DNA of 29,882 bases from JBHJGU01 sp050331475 (GTDB taxonomy: Bacteria > Pseudomonadota > Alphaproteobacteria > Caulobacterales > Maricaulaceae). The position numbers and the translations under genes were made by a program. The stretch's first letter is position 1; each line of letters opens with the position of its first letter. The stretch is taken from NCBI GenBank assembly GCA_050331475.1, contig JBHJGU010000129.1:1-29882 (forward strand), in the 5' to 3' direction. Below the pieces are notes generated by a model, which worked only from the letters and a program-made list of their open reading frames with translations, did no database searches and was not told where the DNA came from. Below, one piece after another: positions 7,794 through 15,238 of the stretch.

Positions 7794-8453
7794 TTAAACG
7801 GTGGACGGCGGGGTGATCAGATAGCCATAGGCCATGTGAGCGGCTTCGCGGGCAAGGGCGTCAGGCGACATCCGACCGACGGTGTTTAAACCGGCTTCGG
7901 CGAACATTATCGCCTCGATAAAGATCACGTTGAAGAAATAGCTGAGCATGCGCAGGGCGGTCGCCCGATCGGTGATCATGATTTCGCCAGCGTACACATC
8001 GAGCACGACGCCGAAACCCGCCTCCGCCTTAGCGTAAAGCGCGAACCACTCCTCGGTGTCGATTTCCGGATGGGTGCGAGCAAAATAATAGACGGCGCGT
8101 AAAATGTGCGCATCGGCTTGAACCTGCGCCATGGCGGATTGCGCGATCATTTGGAGCGCGGGCGCAAGACCGCCCGCCGCAGCCAGCTGGGCGGCCGCAT
8201 CCATTTGCTCGGCGGCTTTCAAGCGCGCCTTGAGCAGGGATTTCCGCTGGTCCAGCAGCGCCTGGAGGAAGGCCGTCTTATCCTTGAAATGACTGTAGAC
8301 CGAGCCAACCGCCACCCCCGCCCGGGCCGCAATGTCGGCGACCGCGATCTGCTCGAAGCCCCGTTCCGTGAGCAAAGCCTCCAGCGCGGTCAAAAGCTTA
8401 TCGCGAGTTCGGCGCGCACGATCTTGCTGGGGCGGAGCGATCGGATCAACCAT
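7794..8453 (-). CDS. TetR/AcrR-family transcriptional regulator
   Basis: A 219-residue protein with a typical TetR N-terminal helix-turn-helix: RARRTRDKLLTALEALLTERGF, then EQIAVADIAARAGVAVGSVYSHFKDKTAFLQALL (about residues 34-68). The remaining roughly 150 residues are helical and form the ligand and dimer domain, which gives no clue to the ligand. The gene is divergent from a CPBP protease gene at 8558, and a near-perfect 22-base palindrome starts 15 bases upstream of its ATG. Repression of itself and of the protease gene is the simplest reading. The moeB-like gene follows on the same strand after 18 bases and may be co-transcribed. Confidence 0.92.
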   Translation of the reverse strand: MVDPIAPPQQDRARRTRDKLLTALEALLTERGFEQIAVADIAARAGVAVGSVYSHFKDKTAFLQALLDQRKSLLKARLKAAEQMDAAAQLAAAGGLAPALQMIAQSAMAQVQADAHILRAVYYFARTHPEIDTEEWFALYAKAEAGFGVVLDVYAGEIMITDRATALRMLSYFFNVIFIEAIMFAEAGLNTVGRMSPDALAREAAHMAYGYLITPPSTV

Positions 8454-8467
8454 TCAAATCTCCAAAC

Positions 8468-8489
8468 TTGAATATGAATTCAAATTCAA
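8468..8489. promoter_or_regulatory. 22-bp palindrome, candidate TetR operator
   Basis: TTGAAT (8468-8473) and ATTCAA (8484-8489) flank a central TGAATTCA (8475-8482). The only unpaired position is the A/A pair at 8474 and 8483, so 10 of 11 base pairs are symmetric. It sits 15 bases upstream of the tetR start in an AT-rich patch between the divergent genes, the usual place for a TetR-family site. Confidence 0.75.
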
Positions 8490-8496
8490 ATATAGC
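8468..8496 (+). promoter_or_regulatory. Candidate sigma-70 promoter for the CPBP protease gene
   Basis: TTGAAT (8468-8473, -35) and TATAGC (8491-8496, -10) are separated by exactly 17 bases. Transcription would begin near 8503 and give a leader of about 55 bases before the ATG at 8558. The palindrome covers the -35 box and most of the spacer, so a bound TetR dimer would exclude RNA polymerase. Confidence 0.55.
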
Positions 8497-8557
8497 ACTC
8501 TTTTAAGAGAAACCAAACGGCGCGTGGATTAGCCGACCTGAACGAAACGAGCCCGTC

Positions 8558-9340
8558 ATGACACTGTTGGAATCGATCCTTGCGCTTGTGATTGCCGTTG
8601 GCGTTCCGGTGCAAGGTCACCTGTTTCATTGCAGATTTGAAGCGCGGCGGCAGGCGGGCGATCCGAACGCCAGAGTGAACAGCTATCTCTCGGCGATCGT
8701 GATGTTATGGGCGCTGGCGACGGCTGTTCTGGGAGTATGGTCGATGTCCGATCGATCCTGGGCGGTGTTGGGCTTCCGCTGGTCGGGCGATGTCGCAGAT
8801 TGGATCAGCGCAGGCGTCGCTTTGCTGGGCGTTGGCTTTTTCCTGAGCCAGTTCGTCAGCGTGACGACCTCGTCTGCGGTTCGCAGCGCCTTTGCGCAAG
8901 CGTTGAAAGCGCGCCCCAACGTCATCGCGGTCTTACCCACAACGTCTCGCGAGCAGCGCGCTATGCTTGGCTTGGGCGTAACGGCGGGCGTTACGGAAGA
9001 AATCTTGTTCCGCGGGTTTTTGATTTGGGCGCTGGCTCAGGTCATGCCGGTTTGGATCGCAGCGGGGCTGTCCTGGGCGGCGTTTACGGCGGCCCATCTT
9101 TACCAGGGTAAGCAGGGCCTTATTCAGGTCGCCGTCGTGGGTGCGGTGTTGACCGGGCTATACGTCGCGTCCGGCTCGCTTTGGCCGCTCATCGCGTTGC
9201 ATATCGGGGTCGACGTCTTGAACTTTATTACGGTTTGGCGTGTGCGCCGATCCCCGGAAGGTCAAGCGACGTTTGCGGAAGTCGGTCGTGCCGGCACGGC
9301 CGCTGCGTCCGCCCAGGGCAAGGCGACGGCGCGGACATAG
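8558..9340 (+). CDS. CPBP family intramembrane metalloprotease (CAAX protease-like)
   Basis: This is a multi-pass membrane protein of 260 residues with the three motifs of the CPBP/Rce1 (ABI) family. EExxxR is seen as TEEILFRG (Glu147, Glu148, Arg152), the FxxxH motif as FTAAH (His180), and HxxxD/N as HIGVDVLN (His215). These are the metal-binding and catalytic residues of the glutamate-type intramembrane proteases. Hydrophobic stretches near 1-20, 45-65, 83-103, 135-175 and 188-226 fit about six to eight membrane segments. Bacterial relatives serve in peptide maturation, bacteriocin self-immunity or unknown roles, and the substrate here is unknown. The gene is divergent from tetR, and its last 79 bases overlap the convergent gene that follows. 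Confidence 0.88.
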   Translation: MTLLESILALVIAVGVPVQGHLFHCRFEARRQAGDPNARVNSYLSAIVMLWALATAVLGVWSMSDRSWAVLGFRWSGDVADWISAGVALLGVGFFLSQFVSVTTSSAVRSAFAQALKARPNVIAVLPTTSREQRAMLGLGVTAGVTEEILFRGFLIWALAQVMPVWIAAGLSWAAFTAAHLYQGKQGLIQVAVVGAVLTGLYVASGSLWPLIALHIGVDVLNFITVWRVRRSPEGQATFAEVGRAGTAAASAQGKATART

Positions 9341-10290
9341 CGACCCATGGCCATGCCGCTAAGCCCGAATAGTAGACCAAAGACAGCGAAGGTCGCAGGC
9401 CCCCCGATGAGTTCAGGCAAATAGCGGCTGGCGATTTGGGCGAAGCCCGCCGCGCAAACTCCATAATAGCCCCACAACACGCCGATCACGTGGATGCGCA
9501 AATCCTGCGCCCGGCCGGAGCGGCGATACCGCCACAGCCCCGCGACGGCTGAGCCGAGGGCGAACAGGTTCAAAAGCGCCATGGCGTGGAAAAGATTCGG
9601 TCCGCCGGTGAGGTCGTACATCACCAGAGCGGAGCCGTTCACCAGCGCCATGGACCCCATCCACACCCTACCCAGCGTCCGGTGCCGCCGGTCGCCTTTC
9701 GGCTGCGTCAAGATCACCGGCCCCAGGCCGATCGCTAAAAGCGCGAGCAGCATGTGCGCGCCGCCCTGGGTCGAATGCACCCAGTCCTCCCAGATCGGCA
9801 GGCCGGCGTGAACCCGCCGATAGGTCTCAGACCGCTGGGCTTCCTTGCGCCCAAAATTAAAAAGCCTCAGCGTCAGCACCACCGGCGCGTCGCCCACCTC
9901 AAACGCGCCCTTTTTGAATTTCGGCGGACCAAAGCGCGACCGCGCGCCCTTGGACGCCAGCACCCCTTCTTTGGGCTTGCCGTACCAATGCAGATCGAGC
10001 CGCCCATCCGCGTTGGCGTCGTGAAATCCGGTGACGATATAGACCCCCGGCGGAACGCCGTTAAACACATGGCTAACCGCCCCGCGCTGGGGCGCGACCG
10101 AGGCAGTTTGACACCAACCCTGCTCGCCGTCGCTGGCGTAACCCGCCTCGTCACAAAGCTGCAGGCGTAACAGTCCCGCCTCGCTGAGCACTTGATCAAT
10201 ATGGGCGGTGACGGTGGTCTGCGCGGGGCTGATTGGCGCCCAAATCATTGCAAAAACGAGACATCCAAGGGCTTGAAGTGTGCGGATCAT
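9262..10290 (-). CDS. Exported DUF2141 domain fused to a DUF2306-like membrane domain
   Basis: The 342-residue protein starts with a signal peptide (MIRTLQALGCLVFAMIWAPISPAQ). A beta-sandwich DUF2141-like domain follows (about 27-150), with the typical V-F-N-G-V-P-P-G-V-Y core, FHDANADGRLDLHWYGKPKEG, and PKFKKGAFEV. The second half (about 175-325) has four to five hydrophobic helices with GGAHMLLALLAIGLGPVILTQ and HRTLGRVWMGSMALVNGSALV, resembling DUF2306 (predicted membrane, possibly haem- or electron-transfer-related). No function is established. Its 3' end overlaps the CPBP gene by 79 bases in the convergent sense. It is divergent from the membrane protein/winged-helix pair at 10418, with the 39-base dyad lying upstream of both. 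The domain names are from recall of family patterns. Confidence 0.75.
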   Translation of the reverse strand: MIRTLQALGCLVFAMIWAPISPAQTTVTAHIDQVLSEAGLLRLQLCDEAGYASDGEQGWCQTASVAPQRGAVSHVFNGVPPGVYIVTGFHDANADGRLDLHWYGKPKEGVLASKGARSRFGPPKFKKGAFEVGDAPVVLTLRLFNFGRKEAQRSETYRRVHAGLPIWEDWVHSTQGGAHMLLALLAIGLGPVILTQPKGDRRHRTLGRVWMGSMALVNGSALVMYDLTGGPNLFHAMALLNLFALGSAVAGLWRYRRSGRAQDLRIHVIGVLWGYYGVCAAGFAQIASRYLPELIGGPATFAVFGLLFGLSGMAMGRYVRAVALPWADAAAVPARPTSANVA

Positions 10291-10316
10291 GGTTCGGTTT
10301 CTCCGTTGGTCAACAA

Positions 10317-10355
10317 ACTTTGTTTTACAACATAACTAATGTTGAAATTCAAAGT
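10317..10355. promoter_or_regulatory. 39-bp composite dyad, candidate operator for divergent genes
   Basis: The layout is ACTTTG-N5-CAACAT-N5-ATGTTG-N5-CAAAGT, centred on 10336, with all four 6-mers perfectly symmetric. It can also be read as two inverted copies of a 17-base element, ACTTTGTTTTACAACAT and (opposite strand) ACTTTGAATTTCAACAT, which agree at 14 of 17 positions. It lies 27 bases upstream of the DUF2141 gene start and 62 bases upstream of the membrane protein start. The nearby winged-helix regulator (11043) is the likely ligand. Confidence 0.65.
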
Positions 10356-10417
10356 GATATTTGTCATCACCGTCGCCATCGTCCCACCTGCGCCCTTAAG
10401 TCTGTTCTGGAGCCGCC

Positions 10418-11050
10418 ATGTCCGCCGCCGCTGAGCAAACCCTCGACACCTTGATCGCCGCCGCCGAAGCCGGCCGGGACGCGCCCTACGTCTCGGGTCG
10501 GCAATTCGTGCTCTGGGGCGCGCTGGTGGCCCTCGCGCTCAGCGCCCAAGCGGGGTTGGAGGCGTGGCGACCCCCGGGCGTCGGAGCTTGGGCGATCGGT
10601 GTTTGGGCGAGCATGGGCCTCGTGGGCGGGGGGCTGAGCGCGGTGTTGGGCGCCGCGGCGGCGCGCAAACCGGGCGCAAACACCATGCTGAACCGGATCG
10701 GTCGGGCGGTGTGGATCAGCGCGGGGTTGGGCATTGGCGGGTTTGCGGTGGGCGTGATCGGCTATAACGCCGTTCAAGACGCGCCAACGCTCGCGCTTTA
10801 TGATCTGATCTTGCCCACCGCGTTCGTGTTTTACGCCGGCGCTTATGGGGTGAGCGCGCAATTCACCCCCGCGGCTTGGCCGCGATTGGGGGCTTTAGCC
10901 TGCGGTCTCAGCGCGATCGCCGGGTTTAGCTTGATCGGCTCCGCCTGGCTCTACCCGGTCGCCGCCCTGGCCATGATCCCGGTCGCCATCCTGCCGGGGC
11001 TGTGGCTGATGGCGCGGGAACCGAAAGCCTCCGCCCCCGACCATGGCTGA
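10418..11050 (+). CDS. Hypothetical six-helix membrane protein
   Basis: I do not recognise a family. The 210-residue protein has a short soluble N-terminus (MSAAAEQTLDTLIAAAEAGRD), then hydrophobic segments near 28-46, 56-80, 95-115, 122-145, 150-170 and 176-200. It is rich in Gly and Ala and has no enzyme motif that I can see. Its last 8 bases overlap the start of the winged-helix regulator gene. Membrane protein plus HTH_34-type regulator is a recurring two-gene unit in Proteobacteria, which suggests a shared regulatory role. The gene probably reads from a promoter near the 39-base dyad, and ends in TGA. Confidence 0.8.
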   Translation: MSAAAEQTLDTLIAAAEAGRDAPYVSGRQFVLWGALVALALSAQAGLEAWRPPGVGAWAIGVWASMGLVGGGLSAVLGAAAARKPGANTMLNRIGRAVWISAGLGIGGFAVGVIGYNAVQDAPTLALYDLILPTAFVFYAGAYGVSAQFTPAAWPRLGALACGLSAIAGFSLIGSAWLYPVAALAMIPVAILPGLWLMAREPKASAPDHG

Positions 11051-11336
11051 GTTGGACATCGACGCGCTCGACAATGTCATTCACGGCAAGATTAGGCTTT
11101 GGATCATGGCCTATCTGTCCGAGGTCAACCCAGCGGGATATCTCGAGCTGTTGGAGAAATCCGGCGCCACGAACGGCAATCTAGCCACCCATCTGCGCAA
11201 GCTCGAAGCGGCGGGCTATGTCATCCAAACCAAAAGCTTCAAAGGCCGACGTCCCTATACGGAAATCGCCCTGACCCAAACGGGTCGCGAGGCCTGGATC
11301 GGTTATCTCAAAGCGTTGAAGGCGTTGATTGGGTAG
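11043..11336 (+). CDS. Winged-helix transcriptional regulator (HTH_34/MarR-like)
   Basis: A compact 97-residue DNA-binding protein. IHGKIRLWIMAYLSEV (about 14-29) is the first helix. YLELLEKSGATNGNLATHLRKLEAAGYV (about 33-60) is the helix-turn-helix with the recognition helix NLATHLRKLE. IQTKSFKGRRPYTEIALTQTGREAW (about 61-85) forms the wing and last helix. This matches the single-domain winged-helix proteins that sit beside membrane proteins. It overlaps the preceding gene by 8 bases and is almost surely co-transcribed with it. The composite dyad 0.7 kb upstream is the most likely binding site, which would make it an autorepressor also controlling the divergent DUF2141 gene. No effector domain is present. 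Confidence 0.87.
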   Translation: MAELDIDALDNVIHGKIRLWIMAYLSEVNPAGYLELLEKSGATNGNLATHLRKLEAAGYVIQTKSFKGRRPYTEIALTQTGREAWIGYLKALKALIG

Positions 11337-11337
11337 T

Positions 11338-11353
11338 GCGGGGTTCGCCCCGC
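11338..11353 (+). terminator. TTCG tetraloop hairpin after the winged-helix gene
   Basis: GCGGGG-TTCG-CCCCGC is a perfect 6-bp stem with the very stable UUCG tetraloop, starting 2 bases after the TAG stop. No T-run follows, so it may be a 3'-end stabiliser or a Rho-assisted terminator, not a classic intrinsic terminator. Confidence 0.4.
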
Positions 11354-11447
11354 CAGGATCGCGCGAGGCCACAGAGCGAATACGACCTGGCGAGGCCCGG
11401 CGTCGTGTGCGATCTTCGTGTACTGGATCGGATGCGGAGCCGGAGCC

Positions 11448-11894
11448 GTGAAAGAAGCCATCGCTTTTCTCGTCGTCGCCGTTCTGATCTACGTTGGCGT
11501 CCGGATCTTTTTCCCGCACCTTTTAAAGCCCGCGCCCCTCAGCGGCCTCGCGATGGAGGCGCACGTCGATTTCGATCGTGACGTTCTCGTCTGGCGGCGA
11601 CGGGAGGCCGACGGGATAAAAGAGGGACACCGCCCCGTCGCCGCGCTGCGGCGGGTCAAGATCGCGCTGCAGCGCGAGGGTGAATATCTCGACGCGCCTT
11701 ACACCCTTGCCGTCACGAGCTACGCCTTCGATGGCGGCTGGGTCGACGCCCACGCCCCGGCGTCTGACGAGGCCGCGATGGTCGCCGCGTTCGACCGGCT
11801 TCATGCGGCCTATGCGGCGCGGTATCCAGAGATAAGCTGGATTGACGCCCGCACAGAAGCGCAGAAAGCCGCCCTCCCCTCCGCCGCGCGGTAA
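11448..11894 (+). CDS. Hypothetical single-pass membrane protein
   Basis: I recognise no family. From the GTG at 11448 the protein has 148 residues: a short VKEA, one membrane helix (IAFLVVAVLIYVGVRIFF), then a soluble domain of about 125 residues with alternating charged and hydrophobic strands (MEAHVDFDRDVLVWRRREAD, PYTLAVTSYAFDGGWVDAHAP). An in-frame GTG at 11418 would add 10 residues. I prefer 11448, because GGAG at 11436-11439 gives an 8-base spacing and the helix then starts right after the N-terminus. It is isolated: the winged-helix gene ends 111 bases before it and the convergent alcohol dehydrogenase ends 28 bases after. Codon use looks like that of its neighbours, supporting a real gene. 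Confidence 0.6.
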   Translation: MKEAIAFLVVAVLIYVGVRIFFPHLLKPAPLSGLAMEAHVDFDRDVLVWRRREADGIKEGHRPVAALRRVKIALQREGEYLDAPYTLAVTSYAFDGGWVDAHAPASDEAAMVAAFDRLHAAYAARYPEISWIDARTEAQKAALPSAAR

Positions 11895-11922
11895 GGGTGG
11901 TTTAAGCCTTTATCCCTCGCCG

Positions 11923-13083
11923 CTACCCCTCATAAGCGGCTTGGTAGAGGGCAATGACCTCGTCTTGGCTCGGCTGTCGGGGATTGGTGGCGCCGCAGGC
12001 GTCCTTCATGGCGTTCTCGGCCAGGGTGGGGAAGTCCGCGGGCTTCACAATGTCGAACGCGGCGAGGTTGGCGGGGATCCCCACCTCGGCGGACAAGGCC
12101 CGGATCGCGGCCAACGCGGCGGCCGCGCTCTCGGCCGGGCTCAAGTCTCGGGTGTCCACGCCCATGGCCTGGGCGATCTCCACGAACCGTTGGGGTACGG
12201 CCTCGGCGTTAAACGCTTGGATATGGGGCAGCAGGATCGCGTTACACACACCGTGGGGCAGGTCGTAAAACCCGCCCAATTGGTGAGCCATGGCGTGCAC
12301 ATAGCCCAAGCTTGCGCTGTTAAACGCCATGCCCGCGAGGAATTCCGCATAGGTCATCATTTCGCGCGCTTCGTGATCATGGCCGTCTTGCACCGCACGC
12401 GCCAAAAAGCCGGAGACGAGCTTGATGGCGTGCAGCGCCGCTGCGTCCGTCACCGGCGTGGCGGCGGTGGACACATAAGCCTCCACCGCGTGGGTGAGCG
12501 CATCCATGCCCGTCGCCGCCGTCAGGGCCGGGGGCATGGCCTCCATCAGGTCCGGATCATCTACCGACAGGGTGGGCGTGGTGCGCCAATCGACAATGGC
12601 CATTTTCACATGCCGGGTTTCATCGGTGATGATGGCGAACCGGGTCATCTCGCTCGCCGTGCCCGATGTGGTGTTGATGGCGACGAGCGGCAGCATGGGC
12701 TTGGTTAGCTTGTTGACGCCTTCAAAGTCGCGAATGTCCCTGCCATGGGTGGCTAGAACGCCGATCGCCTTGGCCGCGTCATGGGGCGAGCCGCCGCCAA
12801 ACGAGATGATGAAATCGCAGCCCTCTTTGCGCAGCCGGGCCACGCCCGCGTCCACCTGCGCCGTAGTGGGGTTGGGCTCCACCCCGTCATAGACCGCGTA
12901 GGCGACGCCGATCTCGTCGAGCAGGTCAGTGACGACGTGGGTGGCTTTCAGCTCGCGGTGCAGCGGCGCGTCCGTCACGATCAGCGCCTTTTTGTACCCC
13001 AGCCCTTGGATCTCGCGGCCCGCGTCCGCCAGCCCGCCCGAACCCATAATATTCACCGACGGCATGAAGTAATAATACGCCAT
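11923..13083 (-). CDS. Iron-containing (group III) alcohol dehydrogenase
   Basis: The 386-residue protein closely resembles Zymomonas ADH2/E. coli YiaY-type NAD-dependent, iron-activated dehydrogenases. The start is the ATG at 13081-13083 (MAYYYFMPSVNIMGSG); an upstream in-frame start at 13128 adds only non-homologous residues. The nucleotide-binding motif GGGSPHD (96-102) and TTSGTASEMTRFA (138-150) are present. The metal ligands align as Asp194 and His198 (GMDALTHAVEAY), His263 (YVHAMAHQLGG) and His277 (LPHGVCNAI). It likely interconverts primary alcohols and aldehydes, but the substrate cannot be read from sequence. It is a separate transcription unit, with 197 bases to the next upstream gene; that gap holds no clear promoter consensus. 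Confidence 0.94.
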   Translation of the reverse strand: MAYYYFMPSVNIMGSGGLADAGREIQGLGYKKALIVTDAPLHRELKATHVVTDLLDEIGVAYAVYDGVEPNPTTAQVDAGVARLRKEGCDFIISFGGGSPHDAAKAIGVLATHGRDIRDFEGVNKLTKPMLPLVAINTTSGTASEMTRFAIITDETRHVKMAIVDWRTTPTLSVDDPDLMEAMPPALTAATGMDALTHAVEAYVSTAATPVTDAAALHAIKLVSGFLARAVQDGHDHEAREMMTYAEFLAGMAFNSASLGYVHAMAHQLGGFYDLPHGVCNAILLPHIQAFNAEAVPQRFVEIAQAMGVDTRDLSPAESAAAALAAIRALSAEVGIPANLAAFDIVKPADFPTLAENAMKDACGATNPRQPSQDEVIALYQAAYEG

Positions 13084-13280
13084 GAAGGTCCCCCCCGCAT
13101 CAAACCTTCGCGCACCCGCCAAAGGCAACGGACACCAACGGTAATCATGCTCGATGACACAAACACGACCGTGAGCGGCCGGCGCGGTTTAGGCGGACCT
13201 CCTCGGTGCGGGTTTGACCCATCGCATGCCATCAAGCCCAACAAACGGGTGATTGGGCGACCATCCGGTATGGCGATCGT

Positions 13281-14345
13281 CTAACCCCGACCGCTCAACC
13301 AATCGATCATCAGCTTAGCCGCCGCGTCGGGCGCCTCCCAACTGGTCCAATGGCCCACGCCGGGCAGGAAATGGCGGGTGAGGTCCGGGATCAGATCGAC
13401 CATAGCGTCGGTCAAATGGGGCGGCAGGAACACGTCATGCTCGGCAGCGATCATCAATGCGGGCTGGGGGATCCGGTCCCCAAAGTCCGCCATGAGTTCC
13501 CAATTGGCGTCGAAATTGCGGTACCAATTCAGTCCGGGCCGGAAGCCGGTCTTACGGAACGCGTTGACATAGACCGCCCGATCCGCCGCGCTCATGATCG
13601 GAACTCCTCCTCGCGGCGGACGGGGCAGACCGATGGGTCCGCGCGGGAGGGCCGCTTTGAGCTGCGGCGACATCCGACCGCTTAGCGCCATCGCCGCTTG
13701 GCGCACCAGGCCCCAGGGCTCGACGCGCTCGCGAAACCGGGCGGGCAGGTCGAACAGCTCCGGCGGCGGGTCTTTCAGGTTCAATCGATCCAAAAGGTCG
13801 CCTGGCAATTGCTGCATGAGGAAGCCGAAAAACGCATCGATATGGGCTTCGAACAGCGCCTCACACAGCCCCTCTTCCTGGAAGCGGACGATGTAGTGGT
13901 CAGATCCGTAACGGGCTTTGAGCGCTTCAGTCGGGCGAACCGGCGGGCGCGGAAAATGCGGGGTGTTCAGCGCGATGACGCCCTGAATACGCTCCGCCGC
14001 CAGACGCGCGGCGTGCCACACCACGAGCCCGCCCCAGTCATGGCCCACCCAATAGGCCGTTTCGATGTCGAAATGATCAAGCAGACCGGTCAAATCGCCC
14101 ACCAGCGCGTCGATGCGATAGGCCTCGACCTGGGGCGGGCAGTCCGAGCCGCCAAACCCCCGCTGGTCCGGCGCTATGAGCCGGTAGCCAGCCTCGGTGA
14201 GCGCGTCCCACATAGGCGACCAGGAATAGGCGAGCTCCGGCCAGCCATGGCAGAGCAAGAGCATCGGCCCGTCCCCGCCGGAGTCATGCACCGACAGGGT
14301 GACGCCCTGGGTTTCGATCCGGATCGGAGGCGGAAACGCGCTCAC
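13281..14345 (-). CDS. Alpha/beta hydrolase, soluble epoxide hydrolase-like
   Basis: The 354-residue protein has the alpha/beta hydrolase core of microbial epoxide hydrolases. HGWPE (33-37) is the oxyanion-hole motif and APDQRGFGGSD (58-68) the following strand. GHDWGG (101-106) places Asp103 as nucleophile, an aspartate as in epoxide hydrolases and dehalogenases and unlike the serine of esterases. A helical cap (about 135-255) carries Tyr candidates, AAEHDVF holds the likely acid aspartate, and GVGHWTSWE holds the base His332. A haloalkane dehalogenase is less likely, since the HGWPE motif favours epoxide hydrolases. The start overlaps the stop of the RarD-like gene (ATGA), linking it to the asd operon. 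Confidence 0.88.
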   Translation of the reverse strand: MSAFPPPIRIETQGVTLSVHDSGGDGPMLLLCHGWPELAYSWSPMWDALTEAGYRLIAPDQRGFGGSDCPPQVEAYRIDALVGDLTGLLDHFDIETAYWVGHDWGGLVVWHAARLAAERIQGVIALNTPHFPRPPVRPTEALKARYGSDHYIVRFQEEGLCEALFEAHIDAFFGFLMQQLPGDLLDRLNLKDPPPELFDLPARFRERVEPWGLVRQAAMALSGRMSPQLKAALPRGPIGLPRPPRGGVPIMSAADRAVYVNAFRKTGFRPGLNWYRNFDANWELMADFGDRIPQPALMIAAEHDVFLPPHLTDAMVDLIPDLTRHFLPGVGHWTSWEAPDAAAKLMIDWLSGRG

Positions 14346-15238
14346 GCCGGTGCCGCCCGGCGATAGGCTTGCGCTGCGTCCCAGGTGAACACAGCGAGCG
14401 CGCTCCAGATCAGGCCGAAGGAGAGTGCGTGGGTGGCGGTGAACGGCTCGCCGAACGCGAGGCCTGTGAGGAATTGCAGGCTCGGCCCCAGATATTGGAT
14501 AAAGCCAATGGTGGAGAGCTTTAGCCGCCGGATGCCGAGCGCGAAAAAGAACAAGGGCGCTGCGGTCACCGGCCCGCCCAGGATCAACAGCGTGGTCCAG
14601 CGCATGTCTTCGCCGAACCGCGCCTCGCCCTGGCTGGCAAGCCAGGCCGCGCCGGCCAGCGCAAAGGGCAGTAGGATAGCGGTTTCGATGGCGAGCCCTG
14701 TGGCGCCGTCGGTCTTCACCTGTTTGCGTAAGAGGTTATAAAGCCCCCACGTGATCGCGATCGCCAGCGCAATGACCGGAAAGCCTTGCAGCGCCAATCC
14801 TTGGGCGATGACGCCGAGCACGGCCAGCCCCACGGCGACCGCTTGCAGCCGGCTCAACCGTTCGCCGAGCAGCATCACGCCGAAGACGACATTCAAGAGC
14901 GGGCTGAGATAATAGGCGAAGGCGACTTGCAGCACTCGGTCGCTGGTCACCCCGATCAGGAAGATCAACCAGTTCAGCGACACCAAGACCGCCGTGGCGA
15001 GCAGGGTGTAGCGGGTCTTCGAAGACCCTAAGGCGTCGCGAACCCGTCCCCAACCGCCCCTTGCCAATGCGATGACGGCGATTAGAAGCACCGCCGCCCA
15101 AATCACCCGATGGCTGAGAATCTCGAACGGGTTCGCGCCTTGCAGGGTTTTGAAATAGAGCGGCGCAAAGCCCCACATGAAATAGGCGATCAGCGCGAAG
15201 CCGAGACCGGCCCGGACAGAGCCGGCCGGCGGGGTCAC
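14342..15238 (-). CDS. rarD: EamA-family transporter, RarD-like
   Basis: The 298-residue protein has about ten hydrophobic segments in two EamA repeats. Its opening matches RarD: RAGLGFALIAYFMWGFAPLYFKTLQ, then EILSHRVIWAAVLLIAV, NWLIFLIGVTSDRVLQVAFAYYLSPLLNVVFGVMLLGERLS. The second repeat has WGLYNLLRKQ and TIGFIQYLGPSLQFLTGLAFGEPF. RarD proteins are annotated as chloramphenicol-sensitivity or metabolite exporters, but the true substrates are unknown. It is translationally coupled on both sides: it begins on the asd stop (ATGA, 15235-15238) and ends on the hydrolase start. Cotranscription with asd may hint at amino-acid-related export, but this is only inference. Confidence 0.9.
   Translation of the reverse strand: MTPPAGSVRAGLGFALIAYFMWGFAPLYFKTLQGANPFEILSHRVIWAAVLLIAVIALARGGWGRVRDALGSSKTRYTLLATAVLVSLNWLIFLIGVTSDRVLQVAFAYYLSPLLNVVFGVMLLGERLSRLQAVAVGLAVLGVIAQGLALQGFPVIALAIAITWGLYNLLRKQVKTDGATGLAIETAILLPFALAGAAWLASQGEARFGEDMRWTTLLILGGPVTAAPLFFFALGIRRLKLSTIGFIQYLGPSLQFLTGLAFGEPFTATHALSFGLIWSALAVFTWDAAQAYRRAAPA

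Noticed and set aside
11842..12708. 288-residue plus-strand frame over the alcohol dehydrogenase
   Set aside because: It is antisense to a clear iron alcohol dehydrogenase and shows only Arg/Gly/His-rich shadow sequence.
13236..13258. GCCCAA/TTGGGC inverted repeat after the epoxide hydrolase
   Set aside because: Only a 6-bp stem with an 11-base loop and no T-run on either strand, so it is too weak to call a terminator.
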